Shown in pieces: positions 33,102 through 42,456 of a DNA stretch of 64,000 bases; positions within the stretch are counted from its first letter, which is position 1; each line of letters opens with the position of its first letter. This DNA comes from Amycolatopsis umgeniensis (lineage in GTDB: Bacteria; Actinomycetota; Actinomycetes; Mycobacteriales; Pseudonocardiaceae): positions 2,604,001 through 2,668,000 of the forward strand of contig NZ_JACHMX010000001.1 in the NCBI RefSeq assembly GCF_014205155.1. The letters run 5' to 3'. Below the pieces are notes generated by a model. The model did not search any database, had not been told where the DNA came from, and saw only the letters and a program-made list of their open reading frames with translations. The translations under genes and the position numbers were made by a program.

Positions 33102-35947
33102 CCTTGGCTCCGCGCTACACGGCGATCCGCCGGGCGGCCTACGAAACCGTCGCAGACGGAGACGGGCTCACCGTGGACTTCCACAACTTGCAGTTCCCCG
33201 AGGCCCTCGCCACCCACATACTCGACCTGGTCAATCTCGAACGGACGGGCCGGTCCCGATGGCAGACGCCGCCGACACGGCGGCTGGATTCGCTCCTCCA
33301 GGCCCTGGATGTGCGTCTCGGGGTGTTGCCACGCCTGGTCGCGGAGGGCGAGGGGCCGCGGACCTGGTTGTACTGTCCGGAAGACGCGGGGGAGCCGCTG
33401 CCGGTCTCGATCCTGCTACGGCTGCTGGAGTTCTGGATCGAGGAGCTCGGCTCGGATCATCCTGACGAGGCGAACCGGGTCCGTGATGTGCTGCTCGCCA
33501 AACCCCCTGTGTGGCAGCAGGAGAAGAAGATCTCGCTCACGCGATGTGGCGTCAGCGAGGGAGGGACCGCGCAACCGGACGGCCCCCAGTACCTGCTGAC
33601 GACGCAGCACTTCGCCCGCCGCATCCAGGAGCTGGAGCCGTACGACTCCGGCGAGCAGGTACTGCGTTTTCGGTCTGTCGCGCGGCGGTCGCGTCAGCAG
33701 GGGGCGGAGCTCATGTCCCAGCCGCTCTTCCACGACGACAAGCACGGCAGGTGGTGGTTCTCGGTCGTCGCCACCATCACTCTCCACACCATGCCGTTCC
33801 ATCCCCGGCCACGCGTTCACCTGCACTTCGGGGTGCGCCGCTGGGCCACCCACCCCGACCCGAAGACCGGGCTGGTGCGGTTGGGATACCGCCGGGCCAG
33901 TGCCGTCTACCTGCGTCCGGTCGCGCCGTGGCTGCCCGGTGTCCCCGTCAGCGAACGCTACAGCGTGGCACACGTGGCCAAGCTCGACGACGACCTCGGG
34001 TGGAGACAGGGGGATCTCGCGAAGCTGATGGAGCGGCTCGCTCTCGGCACCAGGTCGTTCCCGGATCCTGCCGGACTCCTCAGCGACCCTGAGCGGTGGT
34101 TCAAAGGCGAACGAGGCGTCGACGCGCTGATCGCGTACAGCTCACCCATGGGTGAGCACGGTGTGGGCGCGGGTTTCATGTCCCACGAGCGCTCGCGCCT
34201 TGTCGAGTGGGCCGAGCAGGCTCTGCTGCCGGATCTGGCAAGGGTCTCCGACCTCACCCGGTCGGAGCTACCCGCGAACAAGCCCACCAACGTCCGCAAG
34301 GGCGGTTCCAGCGAACGCACGGCGGAGGGCAAGGCAAAGCTCCGGCTGACCCGCCGCACGTCGCTGGCCGCCCTGTACACGGATTGGTCCGGCACTCCCG
34401 AGTTCGCCGCGCGACTGATGTGGCGCACCGACCGGACCCGCGACGAAGCGATCGTCGCGCTTGCCGAAGTGCTCGGTCTCGAAGGTGACGGCGGGGCGAG
34501 TGAGGTGAGCGCGCAGGCTCACGATCGCAGTGGCCGCGGAGAACCCGTCGTGTTGCGGTGGCGGACTCGAGAGCTGGTTGTGACGTTGAGTTGCCTGCGC
34601 ATGGACAACGGGTTGACGGAAAGCCTGGGTGTGTCAGGGGAACCGGCCAAAGGCCGGGCGGATCGCGCGGCAAGGGCGCTAGCCAAGCGACGGGCGGACA
34701 TGGGCGAGTTTCTCGCCAAGAACGGCGCGGACGCGGCGGTGCCTTCGGTCGCGCTGGTGGAGATCCACGGCCGCACTGTGTTCCGCGGACGGAACGATCC
34801 CAAGTTCGCGTTGCGGCTCGGTGCGGCCGACAGCGGGGTCGTCACCCAGTTCATCACCTCGCCCGGGTCGTCGCACGCGGAGAAGACACTGCCCGCCGCG
34901 GCCGAGTCGTCCTGGGTGGACGCGCTGCGGCAGCTGGGAGCGACGGTCGTGCCGCGCACCGACATCCCGGCAGGCCTACCCGTCGGAACCCAGTACCTGG
35001 CTGTCTGGACGGCGACGAAGGCACGGGGCTCCACCGCTCGGTCGGCCAAGGGCAAATTCCCGGTCGCGGTGCTGGTGCGTCCCGGCGCCGGCGGTCCCGG
35101 GGAGATCTTGGCCTGGGACGCCGAAGCTGTCGAAGGAATGGGAGCTTGGATCGCATATCCGCGTTATCTGGCCCGGCTGCCCGCGCTCGCCGCGGTCTCC
35201 GAACACGACCTCGCCGATGACAGTGAACATGAGGAATCATGGTTCGACTGGCCCCGAACCCGCGACGAACAACGGTCCGCCACAGAGGAGTTCCTGCACC
35301 GGGTGCTCTCCTCGGACGAGATCCGCGGTATCCCGACCGTCGTCCTCGTCGACGCGCAGAACATAAGGAATCTCTGGACATGGGTGCAAGACGGTCAGGT
35401 GCGCCGGGATCTCATCCGCACCGGCGTCGCGCCGGCCGGACGGCCGAACCCCTGGCTACGGCTTGTCCGGATCCGCACCGGGGAGCGACGGGAGACTCCG
35501 CAGTGGTGGGGTCTCGCCGACGGCGACGGCGTGAACGGCCTGCCGGCCAATCTGTGGACGAGTGCCGCGGCGGAGAACGACCGGATCTTCTACAGCACCA
35601 CTCCGAAAGCTTCCACGGCGCAAAGTTCCGCGGTAGGAGCGCACAAACTGCAGAACCGGCCGATCCGTCTGGGCGACCGGGTGGATCTGCCGACGATCGA
35701 CATCGACAAACCCGCGTGGAATCCCGGCCTCGTCGAAATAGCGGTTCTCAGCCACAACCGTGATGAGGACGATCCGCACGCTCTGGCGATGGCCGTCCAC
35801 CAGCTGCGGCAGGCACCGGACTACCGCGACGCGCTCAGCAGTCCGCTGCCGCTGCACCTCGCGAAGAAGGCGCAAGAGTACATCCTGCCGATGCGGAACG
35901 CGGACGATGCACCGGACAGCTCGGCCACGGAGGCGCCCGTGACCTGA
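33098..35947 (+). CDS. pPIWI_RE protein (prokaryotic Argonaute-like)
   Basis: 949 residues from ATG 33098, with AGGAGG just upstream. The N-terminal 400 residues (X region) include RVHLHFGVRRWATHPDPKTG and GYRRASAVYLRP. A MID-like part follows (VALVEIHGRTVFRGRNDPKFALR). The RNase H-fold PIWI domain carries VVLVDAQNIRNLW (D752, R757) and NPGLVEIAVLS (E880). The family is named for its conserved Arg and Glu. These proteins were predicted by Burroughs, Iyer and Aravind to act with a DinG-type helicase and an REase against invading nucleic acid. All three partners are encoded here. I know of no biochemical confirmation, so function is inferred. Confidence 0.85.
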   Translation: MTLAPRYTAIRRAAYETVADGDGLTVDFHNLQFPEALATHILDLVNLERTGRSRWQTPPTRRLDSLLQALDVRLGVLPRLVAEGEGPRTWLYCPEDAGEPLPVSILLRLLEFWIEELGSDHPDEANRVRDVLLAKPPVWQQEKKISLTRCGVSEGGTAQPDGPQYLLTTQHFARRIQELEPYDSGEQVLRFRSVARRSRQQGAELMSQPLFHDDKHGRWWFSVVATITLHTMPFHPRPRVHLHFGVRRWATHPDPKTGLVRLGYRRASAVYLRPVAPWLPGVPVSERYSVAHVAKLDDDLGWRQGDLAKLMERLALGTRSFPDPAGLLSDPERWFKGERGVDALIAYSSPMGEHGVGAGFMSHERSRLVEWAEQALLPDLARVSDLTRSELPANKPTNVRKGGSSERTAEGKAKLRLTRRTSLAALYTDWSGTPEFAARLMWRTDRTRDEAIVALAEVLGLEGDGGASEVSAQAHDRSGRGEPVVLRWRTRELVVTLSCLRMDNGLTESLGVSGEPAKGRADRAARALAKRRADMGEFLAKNGADAAVPSVALVEIHGRTVFRGRNDPKFALRLGAADSGVVTQFITSPGSSHAEKTLPAAAESSWVDALRQLGATVVPRTDIPAGLPVGTQYLAVWTATKARGSTARSAKGKFPVAVLVRPGAGGPGEILAWDAEAVEGMGAWIAYPRYLARLPALAAVSEHDLADDSEHEESWFDWPRTRDEQRSATEEFLHRVLSSDEIRGIPTVVLVDAQNIRNLWTWVQDGQVRRDLIRTGVAPAGRPNPWLRLVRIRTGERRETPQWWGLADGDGVNGLPANLWTSAAAENDRIFYSTTPKASTAQSSAVGAHKLQNRPIRLGDRVDLPTIDIDKPAWNPGLVEIAVLSHNRDEDDPHALAMAVHQLRQAPDYRDALSSPLPLHLAKKAQEYILPMRNADDAPDSSATEAPVT

Positions 35948-35952
35948 CTCCC

Positions 35953-38685
35953 TCAGGAACTATCAGCGGCCAGCCTGCTTCTCACGATTGTGTGCAGCCG
36001 CCGATCTTCGGCTTCCCGCTGGCGTAGCCGGCCATAGCAAGACACGAAGTCACGCAGGGCCTGTAGCTCGTCTTCGACACGTCCCGCCGCCCGATACGCC
36101 CCGGCGAGCCCGGCCAGCACCCGGACCTCGTTGGTCGGCGCGCCGGACTCGAGGTAGCACTCGCGGGCAGCCTCCCCATGGGCGACCGCGTCTTCGAAAC
36201 GCTCCAACCTGAGGTGACAGTCCATCAGGACGCGGTGCAACGCACCCCGGTTGTACGGGGTGCTCGCCCTGCTCATCAGGTCGACGGCGAACGGCTCCCG
36301 TTCGAGGGCTCGCTCCGGCTCTCCCAGTTCAAGGTGGCAGTGGATCTCGGTGGGCAGAGTCGCCGCGACCCCGCGTTCATCGGCCAAAGCCTCGTAGAGG
36401 CGGCCCGCGACTGTGGCATGGCGGCGAGCCGCCTCCCAATTCGTCAGGTTCTCCTGCAGGACACACATCTGCTGGTGACCGTTCGCCGTCTCCAGCGGAT
36501 CGTCGATCCCTTCGGCAAGCGTGATCGAAGTAGCCAGGCTGCGCTCCGCGGCCCCGAACTTAAGCAGCTTCCGCTGGATGTTGCCCAGCACCCGATGGCA
36601 CACCGCCTGGTATCGCGTGCGCTCGGGCTCGCCAAGCTCTGCCTTGGTGATCTCGGCGGCCGAAGCCAGCAGCCGCTCCGCAGTAGGCCACGGGCCGTTG
36701 CGGGTGTGGTAGCAGCACAGCGCGAGCGGCAGGCGCCACCGGTAGGTGTCGTAGGGCAGGAAATCCGGCGAATCCAGTACCGCGAGCAGAGTGTCGTGCT
36801 CGGCCTCGAACCACTGCCGGCCGTCGTCCTCGGTCGCGGGGTCGGGCAGCGGCGCACCATCGGCGACCACGAGGTCGTCGGGCAACTCCCTGCCGGAGCG
36901 GAGGGCGCGGTCACATAGCCTTGCCGCAGCCAGTAACCACCCCAGCAGTCGCCCTCTCACCGCGGACACCTCTTCGGGCGACAGCTCCTCGGCCGCGCGT
37001 TCCCGGGCGAAGGCCCGGACCAGATCGTGGAGGCGGAACCGGTCTCCCGGTAGCGGATCGAGCAGGCTGCCGCGCAGCAGTTCATCCACCGCGTCCTGTG
37101 CCGAGGACGCGGGCAACCCTGACAGGAACAGAAGTACCTCCAGGGCGATCTCAGGGCCCGGATGGAGCGCGATGACTTGCAACACCCGAGCGGCGTCAGG
37201 GGACAACGGCGCGTACGACAACGCGAGTGAGTCGCGCAATGCGGTCTCTCCTTCGGGTTTCGCGGCGAGCAGCGCCGACGCCGAACCCAGCCGAACCAGC
37301 AGGCGCTCCAGGCCCGTACCCGGGTTCAGGTGTGCCTGCGCGGCGACCAGCCGCACCGCCAGCGGGATCCCGCCGCACGCCTCCATCAGTCTCGCCGCCG
37401 CGAAAGGCACCTCCTCACTTCGCGCCGCGCCGATGGCTTCGCGAAGGACTTCCATGCTCGCTTCGGGGCTGATCGGGCTCAAGGCCAGCACCCGTCCGCC
37501 CGCAACGGCCGGCGCGGAAGCCGCAGCTCGTGTCGTGATGACAGTGCGGCTCTGTTTCCCTGCCGCCAGGAGTTCGACCGTGTGCTGGTGATCGCGGGCG
37601 TTGTCGAGGATCACCAGGATCGCGCGCGTGTTCACCGCGGTCCGGTAAGCGGAAAGCACATCTTCGCCGGCGGGAATTCCGAGCTGCCTGGCGAAGGCCG
37701 TCAGCACGACTTCAGGCCGGACCGTGCCGGACGAAGAGAACCCACCGAGGTCGACGAAGAGAACGCCGTCGGGGAACAGCGCGGCCACCTGGTGTGCCCA
37801 GTCGACGACCAGCTCGGTCTTGCCAAGGCCACCGAGCCCGCGCACCGTGACGACCCGGACCCCGCTGCCCTTGTCGGTCAGGCTGTTGAGAAAGGCGAGT
37901 TCGGCATCACGGCCGTAAACCGTCGATCGCACGGGAGGCAACAGGTTCGGCACCCGCGCCGGGACCGCCTCCGAGATCCGCCGAGCCTCGGCGATCAGGG
38001 TTTCGGCTTCCCCTCGCAGCACCATGAGCGACGGCGAACCGAGATCCAAAGGCAGTTTCCCGCGCCGGTGAAGATCGTCGGCGATCGCGCTCGCCCGCCC
38101 GCAACGAGCCCATGCCCGCCACAGCATGGCCCGGATCTCGTCGTCGTCCGGAAAGAGCCCGGCCGCCCGCTCCGCGTGGACCACGGCGGGTTCGGGCCCT
38201 TCGTGTTCCGAGGAGAGCCCGATCAGCTCAAGATAAGCCGAGCGACCTTTCGACTGTAACTCTGCCACCTCGTCGTACACCCAACGCGAGTCGAGGCCGG
38301 CCAGCGGCGGCCCTTGCCAGTAACCGACAGCCTCACGCAGGAGTGGCAGCCGCCGGTGCGGCGGCAGTCCGGCGCAGCGGGCGATCCTGGTTTGGAACTG
38401 CCAGAGATCAACCGCGTCCGGCGCGACCAGCAGTTGCTGCATCGCGCGCTCGTTTCTCTCCACCAGCTCGAATCCCGCGCTGTCCCGAAGCCTCGCCCGG
38501 TAGGTCCGCAGTGTCGGCGGGCTCACCCCGAATCGATCGGCCAGCTCCTCGGAGGCAACCTCACCGCCCGCGACGGCGATGATCGCCAGAACGGTGGCTT
38601 GGCGGGGCTCCAGTCGAATCTCCGTACCGTTCACCGTTAACCGCACTGCGCCGAGAATCCGCAGGTCGATCGCCGGTTCGTCCAT
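35953..38685 (-). CDS. AfsR/SARP-type STAND regulator (wHTH-BTAD, NB-ARC, TPR)
   Basis: 910 residues from ATG 38683-38685. An OmpR-like winged helix opens (DLRILGAVRLTVNGTEIRLE, LADRFGVSPPTLRTYRARL), then a BTAD helical region. The NB-ARC NTPase has P-loop VRGLGGLGKTELV and Walker B AILVILDNARD. C-terminal TPR-like repeats contain GNIQRKLLKFGAAERSL and VLAGLAGAYRAAGR. It is an ATP-dependent transcriptional switch. It converges on the pPIWI_RE gene with 5 bp between stops, so it could sense or control that system, or serve an unrelated pathway. Confidence 0.9.
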   Translation of the reverse strand: MDEPAIDLRILGAVRLTVNGTEIRLEPRQATVLAIIAVAGGEVASEELADRFGVSPPTLRTYRARLRDSAGFELVERNERAMQQLLVAPDAVDLWQFQTRIARCAGLPPHRRLPLLREAVGYWQGPPLAGLDSRWVYDEVAELQSKGRSAYLELIGLSSEHEGPEPAVVHAERAAGLFPDDDEIRAMLWRAWARCGRASAIADDLHRRGKLPLDLGSPSLMVLRGEAETLIAEARRISEAVPARVPNLLPPVRSTVYGRDAELAFLNSLTDKGSGVRVVTVRGLGGLGKTELVVDWAHQVAALFPDGVLFVDLGGFSSSGTVRPEVVLTAFARQLGIPAGEDVLSAYRTAVNTRAILVILDNARDHQHTVELLAAGKQSRTVITTRAAASAPAVAGGRVLALSPISPEASMEVLREAIGAARSEEVPFAAARLMEACGGIPLAVRLVAAQAHLNPGTGLERLLVRLGSASALLAAKPEGETALRDSLALSYAPLSPDAARVLQVIALHPGPEIALEVLLFLSGLPASSAQDAVDELLRGSLLDPLPGDRFRLHDLVRAFARERAAEELSPEEVSAVRGRLLGWLLAAARLCDRALRSGRELPDDLVVADGAPLPDPATEDDGRQWFEAEHDTLLAVLDSPDFLPYDTYRWRLPLALCCYHTRNGPWPTAERLLASAAEITKAELGEPERTRYQAVCHRVLGNIQRKLLKFGAAERSLATSITLAEGIDDPLETANGHQQMCVLQENLTNWEAARRHATVAGRLYEALADERGVAATLPTEIHCHLELGEPERALEREPFAVDLMSRASTPYNRGALHRVLMDCHLRLERFEDAVAHGEAARECYLESGAPTNEVRVLAGLAGAYRAAGRVEDELQALRDFVSCYGRLRQREAEDRRLHTIVRSRLAADSS

Positions 38686-38812
38686 GGTTCCAGTGAACCA
38701 GACCGGCGCCTGGGAGTCCTCGCCCGATCGGTTGCAACGCTTTTCGCCACGGTTTCCGCAACGCCCAGCTGGGACGTTGACATGGTCCGGAACAACGCTC
38801 AGGGAGGAAGCC

Positions 38813-39937
38813 ATGGGTTACTCGCCCCCAGAAGACTTCACACCGCGGTGGTCCGCGCGGTACGGCGCGCAAACCTGCGAAATACGGCGAGTGGTTCTGG
38901 CCGTGGTGCACAGTGTGGCGGCAGGCGAGCGCGTGAGCGCGGCCATCCGGACGATCGAGAGGGAGCCTGGGATCCAGGTCGTCTTCACCTGGCCACCGGG
39001 TCCTGCCGAAGAACTCGTCCGTGACTACCTCGCCATGATCGGTGCCCTCACCACGCCGTGGGAACGCGCGATCCGGGAGCGGTTCGATCTGGTGATCACC
39101 ACGGATCCGGCCGAGACCGGCATTCTGAACGGCGCTTTGCTGGTGCTGCCTGCAGTTTCAGCGGATGGCGACGTCGTGGGACACAGCGGCCGTCGCTGCG
39201 CCACCACGCTCGCGTACGTGTTCCGGCAACGACTGGGCCGCCGCGAACCCATGCTCATCGGTCTGCCGCATCTCTGGGCCCTGACCCGGCTCCGGGCCAG
39301 CGCGCCGCAGGTGGGCAGACAAGCGACCGTCATCGGCGACCCCGGATACGACGAGCTGCTTGAGGCCTGCCACGAACAGGCGTGGGCCCACAGTGGACGA
39401 CGGCAGGGTCTGGTGCTGTCAACGCGGGGCCCCGACTCGCTGTTCGGAAGGACCCCCGCTGTGCTCCAGCGGCTCGTTTCCGACCTGCCGTCACAACGAA
39501 TCAGCCTGGCTTGCCGGTTGGACCCGGAGGTGTGGGCGCGACACGGCAGGCGGCAGCTGCTGGCCTGGGCCGGGCGATCAGTGCGTGAGCGAGTGGACTT
39601 CCTGCAGCCCGAGCACGACTGGCGGGCTGTCGCCGCGGCGGCTGACTTCGTCGTGGGCGATCACGGACACGACACCGCTTGTGCCGCGGCGGCGGAGAAG
39701 CCAGTATATCTGGCCAACCCGGTCCCCAAGATCGAGATCGGACCGCTCAGCGAAGCGGTCGCCAAGTACGGGACCGTCTTGGACCCCAAGGTGCCGCTGG
39801 CACCCCAGTTACGGTGGACGCCGCGTCCCGGCACGCAGGTCGTCCGAAGGATCACGTCCGCCCCAGGCGAGTCCGCTTCCCTGCTGCGCAGGGAATGCTT
39901 CCGTCTGATGCGGCTCACCGGCCCGGCTTTTCACTAG
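38813..39937 (+). CDS. CDP-glycerol glycerophosphotransferase-like hypothetical protein
   Basis: 374 residues from ATG 38813, with an excellent AGGGAGG ribosome site. Landmarks are VIGDPGYDELLEACHEQ, LVLSTRGPDSLFGR and AAADFVVGDHGHDTACAA. They resemble the C-terminal GT-B-like fold of TagB/TagF-type enzymes and a family of actinobacterial hypothetical proteins with GDPCYDRL-type motifs. No signal peptide is present. It is divergent from the STAND regulator by 127 bp, so a regulatory link is possible. The acceptor and donor cannot be told from sequence. Confidence 0.65.
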   Translation: MGYSPPEDFTPRWSARYGAQTCEIRRVVLAVVHSVAAGERVSAAIRTIEREPGIQVVFTWPPGPAEELVRDYLAMIGALTTPWERAIRERFDLVITTDPAETGILNGALLVLPAVSADGDVVGHSGRRCATTLAYVFRQRLGRREPMLIGLPHLWALTRLRASAPQVGRQATVIGDPGYDELLEACHEQAWAHSGRRQGLVLSTRGPDSLFGRTPAVLQRLVSDLPSQRISLACRLDPEVWARHGRRQLLAWAGRSVRERVDFLQPEHDWRAVAAAADFVVGDHGHDTACAAAAEKPVYLANPVPKIEIGPLSEAVAKYGTVLDPKVPLAPQLRWTPRPGTQVVRRITSAPGESASLLRRECFRLMRLTGPAFH

Positions 39938-39952
39938 AAAGGAGAATGTCCT

Positions 39953-40033
39953 ATGTCCACAGCCCGCAGGATCATCCATTCCGTTCCGGAAGACGGCACC
40001 GGCGACCGTGTCCGGCCATCAAAGGCCGGCTGA
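39953..40033 (+). CDS. Short ORF, 26 aa, with strong ribosome site
   Basis: Begins ATG 39953 behind AGAAAGGAGAATGTC and encodes MSTARRIIHSVPEDGTGDRV plus 6 more residues. It follows the previous gene by 15 bp. It may be a genuine small peptide or the 5' stub of a longer gene lost when the sequence to its right was rearranged. No family is recognised. Confidence 0.35.
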   Translation: MSTARRIIHSVPEDGTGDRVRPSKAG

Positions 40034-40147
40034 CGGCAGCCCCGCTACCGGGCGGACGGCCCTGGCGTTCTTGAAAGCGCCCGGCCATCCGCCCGGCGGC
40101 CGGAGGCGTCGGCTTCGGGCACTGAGCCGCCGGGTAATCGTCATTCC

Positions 40148-40790
40148 ATGGCCGGGGAAGCGGCGGTGACGAATGTCTGACGGCCGGTGATCCCTTGGCG
40201 AGTGCAGCAGTACCAGGCCATCGAAGTAAAGTCTTGACGTGTTCTAGGTCGTGCAGGGCGACCACGGCAGACAGCCCAAGTTCGCGGACGAGATCGAGCA
40301 GGCCGAGCTGAGCACCGATGTCCAGATAGTTGGTCGGTTCTTCCAACAGCAGGACTGGCCTCTTCTGCGCGAGCGCCCGCGCCACCAGTACGCGTTGTCT
40401 TTGAGCGTCTGAAGGTCGGGCGAAGACGCGCCGCGGAGGCCCAGGCCACCCCACCGGTCCATTGCATCTCGCATGATGTCGCAGTCACAGTATTGTCCCG
40501 TTTCAGGAGACTCTTGTGCGGTGTCTGGCCCATGAGGACGGTCTCTTCGACCGAGAAGCCGCTATCGAGATCGTGTTCCTAGGCGACGGCTTCCGTCCGT
40601 CTCCCTGCCCTGCGAGCGGTATCGCGGCAGACGACGGACTCTCTGATGTGAACTGACCCGCGCACCGGTTTCGGTGCCTGGTACAAGCAGCGCAGCAGGA
40701 CGCTCTTGCCAGCCACGAGCAGACGCGAAGTCAGCGTGCCGGGCACCGCCCGAGGAGGACATGTCTCAAAAGTCGTGCGGGCAGACGAAA
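40148..40790 (-). pseudogene. Decayed FecCD-type ABC operon: ATPase remnant fused to receptor 5' end
   Basis: The minus strand carries several frames matching the ATPase at 20623-21417: QRQRVLVARALAQKRPVLLL, EEPTNYLDIGAQLGLLDLVR and VVALHDLEH, with FSVEETVLMGQTPHKSLL-like sequence further upstream. Frameshifts and an in-frame stop break it. Near 40708 the Walker A region is joined directly to sequence matching the signal-peptide start of the receptor gene at 22450-23553. An internal deletion has therefore removed the permease and most of the receptor. The upstream CGAC box (40773-40776) remains, while the GGAAC box is lost. Confidence 0.8.
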
Positions 40791-40791
40791 G

Positions 40792-41490
40792 TCATCGGCT
40801 CGCGGCGGTGGTGATGAGATCCGCGATCGCTTCCGGCCGCCCGAACATCGCGGCGTGACCGGCTTCGATCTCGACGGTGGTCGCGCCCATCCGCGCGGCC
40901 ATCTCGCGCTGCCCGGCGGGCGGGATCATCCGGTCGGCGGTGGCGACGGCGTAGTACGACGGCAGAGATTTCCACCCCGGCGGGCCGGACGGTTCCAGCA
41001 GCGCGGCCAAGGCGACCGGACGCTGGGCCGCGGCCAGCGCGTCCGCCGTGGTGGCGTCGACGTCGGGAGCGAACATCTCGTGGTACTTCGCCGGATCGAC
41101 GGTCAGTTCCACGGACGGCGGTTCCGCCGGGCCGGGGAACGGCCTGGGCAGGGTGATCTCGGTGGCCGGACCGCCGTAGCGGCCGTCCAGTTGCCCTGCC
41201 GACTCGCCTTCGTCCGGGGCGAACGCGGCGACGTAGACCAGCGCGGTGACGGCCTCGGTGACGGCGTTGCCGATGACAGCGCCACCGTAGGAGTGACCGG
41301 CCAGGATGACCGGGCCGGTGATCCCGTCGAGTACCGATTTGACGTAGGCCGCGTCATGGCCGAGGCCGCGCAGGGGGTTCGCGGCGGCGATCACCGGGAA
41401 ACCGCGCCGCCGCAGGATCCGGGTGACCGGGTCCCAGCTGCCCGCGTCGGCGAAGGCGCCGTGCACCAGCACGACGGTTGGCTTGTCCAT
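40792..41490 (-). CDS. Alpha/beta hydrolase, cytosolic
   Basis: 232 residues: VVLVHGAFADAGSWDP (oxyanion HG), nucleophile elbow GHSYGG, acid in ATADRMIPP and His in IEAGHAAMF. It is a small-molecule esterase or related hydrolase of unknown substrate. It has no signal peptide, in contrast to its upstream paralogue at 41518-42354 (same elbow and AAFAPDE motif), so the two arose by tandem duplication. They are probably co-transcribed, with a 27-bp gap. Confidence 0.9.
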   Translation of the reverse strand: MDKPTVVLVHGAFADAGSWDPVTRILRRRGFPVIAAANPLRGLGHDAAYVKSVLDGITGPVILAGHSYGGAVIGNAVTEAVTALVYVAAFAPDEGESAGQLDGRYGGPATEITLPRPFPGPAEPPSVELTVDPAKYHEMFAPDVDATTADALAAAQRPVALAALLEPSGPPGWKSLPSYYAVATADRMIPPAGQREMAARMGATTVEIEAGHAAMFGRPEAIADLITTAASR

Positions 41491-41517
41491 AGTGGACTTC
41501 TTTCTGCGTGGGGGTGG

Positions 41518-42354
41518 TCAGGAGCGGGTGCGGCGGGCGGCGGTCTCGATGACCTCGGCCACCGAACCCGGCTGCGACACGGTGACCGCGTGGCTCGCCC
41601 ACCGTTCGATCAGGGTGGCGTTCATCCGGCGGGCCATCTCCCGCTGACCGGCGGCGGGGATCATCCGGTCGTCGCGGGCGAGGAGATACCAGCTGGGCAG
41701 GGTTTTCCACGCCGGGACGCCGGAAACCTCGCTGAAGGCCGCGACGGCGACAGGCCGCTGTCCCGCCGCCATCGCCAGGGCTTCGTTCCTGGAGACGTCC
41801 TGGGCGAAGTAGTGCTGGAACTTGTCCTGGGCGATGGTCAGCTCGACCGCCGTCCCGGAGCCGGACGGGAGCGGGTACTCCGTCGGAGTGGTGATCTTCG
41901 TGGCGGGTCCGCCGAAGCGGCCGTCCAGCGCGCCCACGGTTTCGTTCTGGTCCGGCGCGAAAGCGGCGACGTAGACCAGGCCCGCGGCGTTGGGTTCGCC
42001 CGCGGCCGCGTTCGTGATCACCGCGCCGCCGTAGGAGTGCCCCGCCAGGATCGTCTTGCGCGGCATCGTGCGCAGGACACTCCGGACGTAGGCGGAGTCG
42101 TAGGTCAGGCCGCGCAGCGGGACGGCGGCCATGGTCACTTCGTAGCCGTCGCGGCGGAGCCTCGTGGCGACGCCGTTCCAGCTGGACCCATCGGCGAAAG
42201 CGCCGTGTACCAACAGGATCGCGGGTTTGACCCGGTCGTCCGGTCGCGGGGTGGCCGAGGCGGCACCGGTGGTCAGGGTGGCGGCGGCGATGACCACCGC
42301 GCCGATGGCGAAGCGCCATCTGCGGCGCGCACCCGAACGGATCTTCTCGTGCAT
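41518..42354 (-). CDS. Alpha/beta hydrolase, secreted
   Basis: 278 residues with an N-terminal signal peptide (RRWRFAIGAVVIAAATL, cleavage after ASA). Catalytic features are ILLVHGAFADGSSWNG, GHSYGG and ARDDRMIPA, with the His in RWASHAVTVSQ. It is a close paralogue of the next gene downstream, which lacks the signal. Retention of both suggests the same chemistry on either side of the membrane. Substrate unknown. Confidence 0.9.
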   Translation of the reverse strand: MHEKIRSGARRRWRFAIGAVVIAAATLTTGAASATPRPDDRVKPAILLVHGAFADGSSWNGVATRLRRDGYEVTMAAVPLRGLTYDSAYVRSVLRTMPRKTILAGHSYGGAVITNAAAGEPNAAGLVYVAAFAPDQNETVGALDGRFGGPATKITTPTEYPLPSGSGTAVELTIAQDKFQHYFAQDVSRNEALAMAAGQRPVAVAAFSEVSGVPAWKTLPSWYLLARDDRMIPAAGQREMARRMNATLIERWASHAVTVSQPGSVAEVIETAARRTRS

Positions 42355-42456
42355 TCTTCAGTTTTCCTTTTGACGTTCAGGAGGTCTCGAACACGGCCGA
42401 CGCTAGGCAGCTCCGCTCACTTCGGCATCGGTCATCGAATAGGTCGGTGACCGAGC

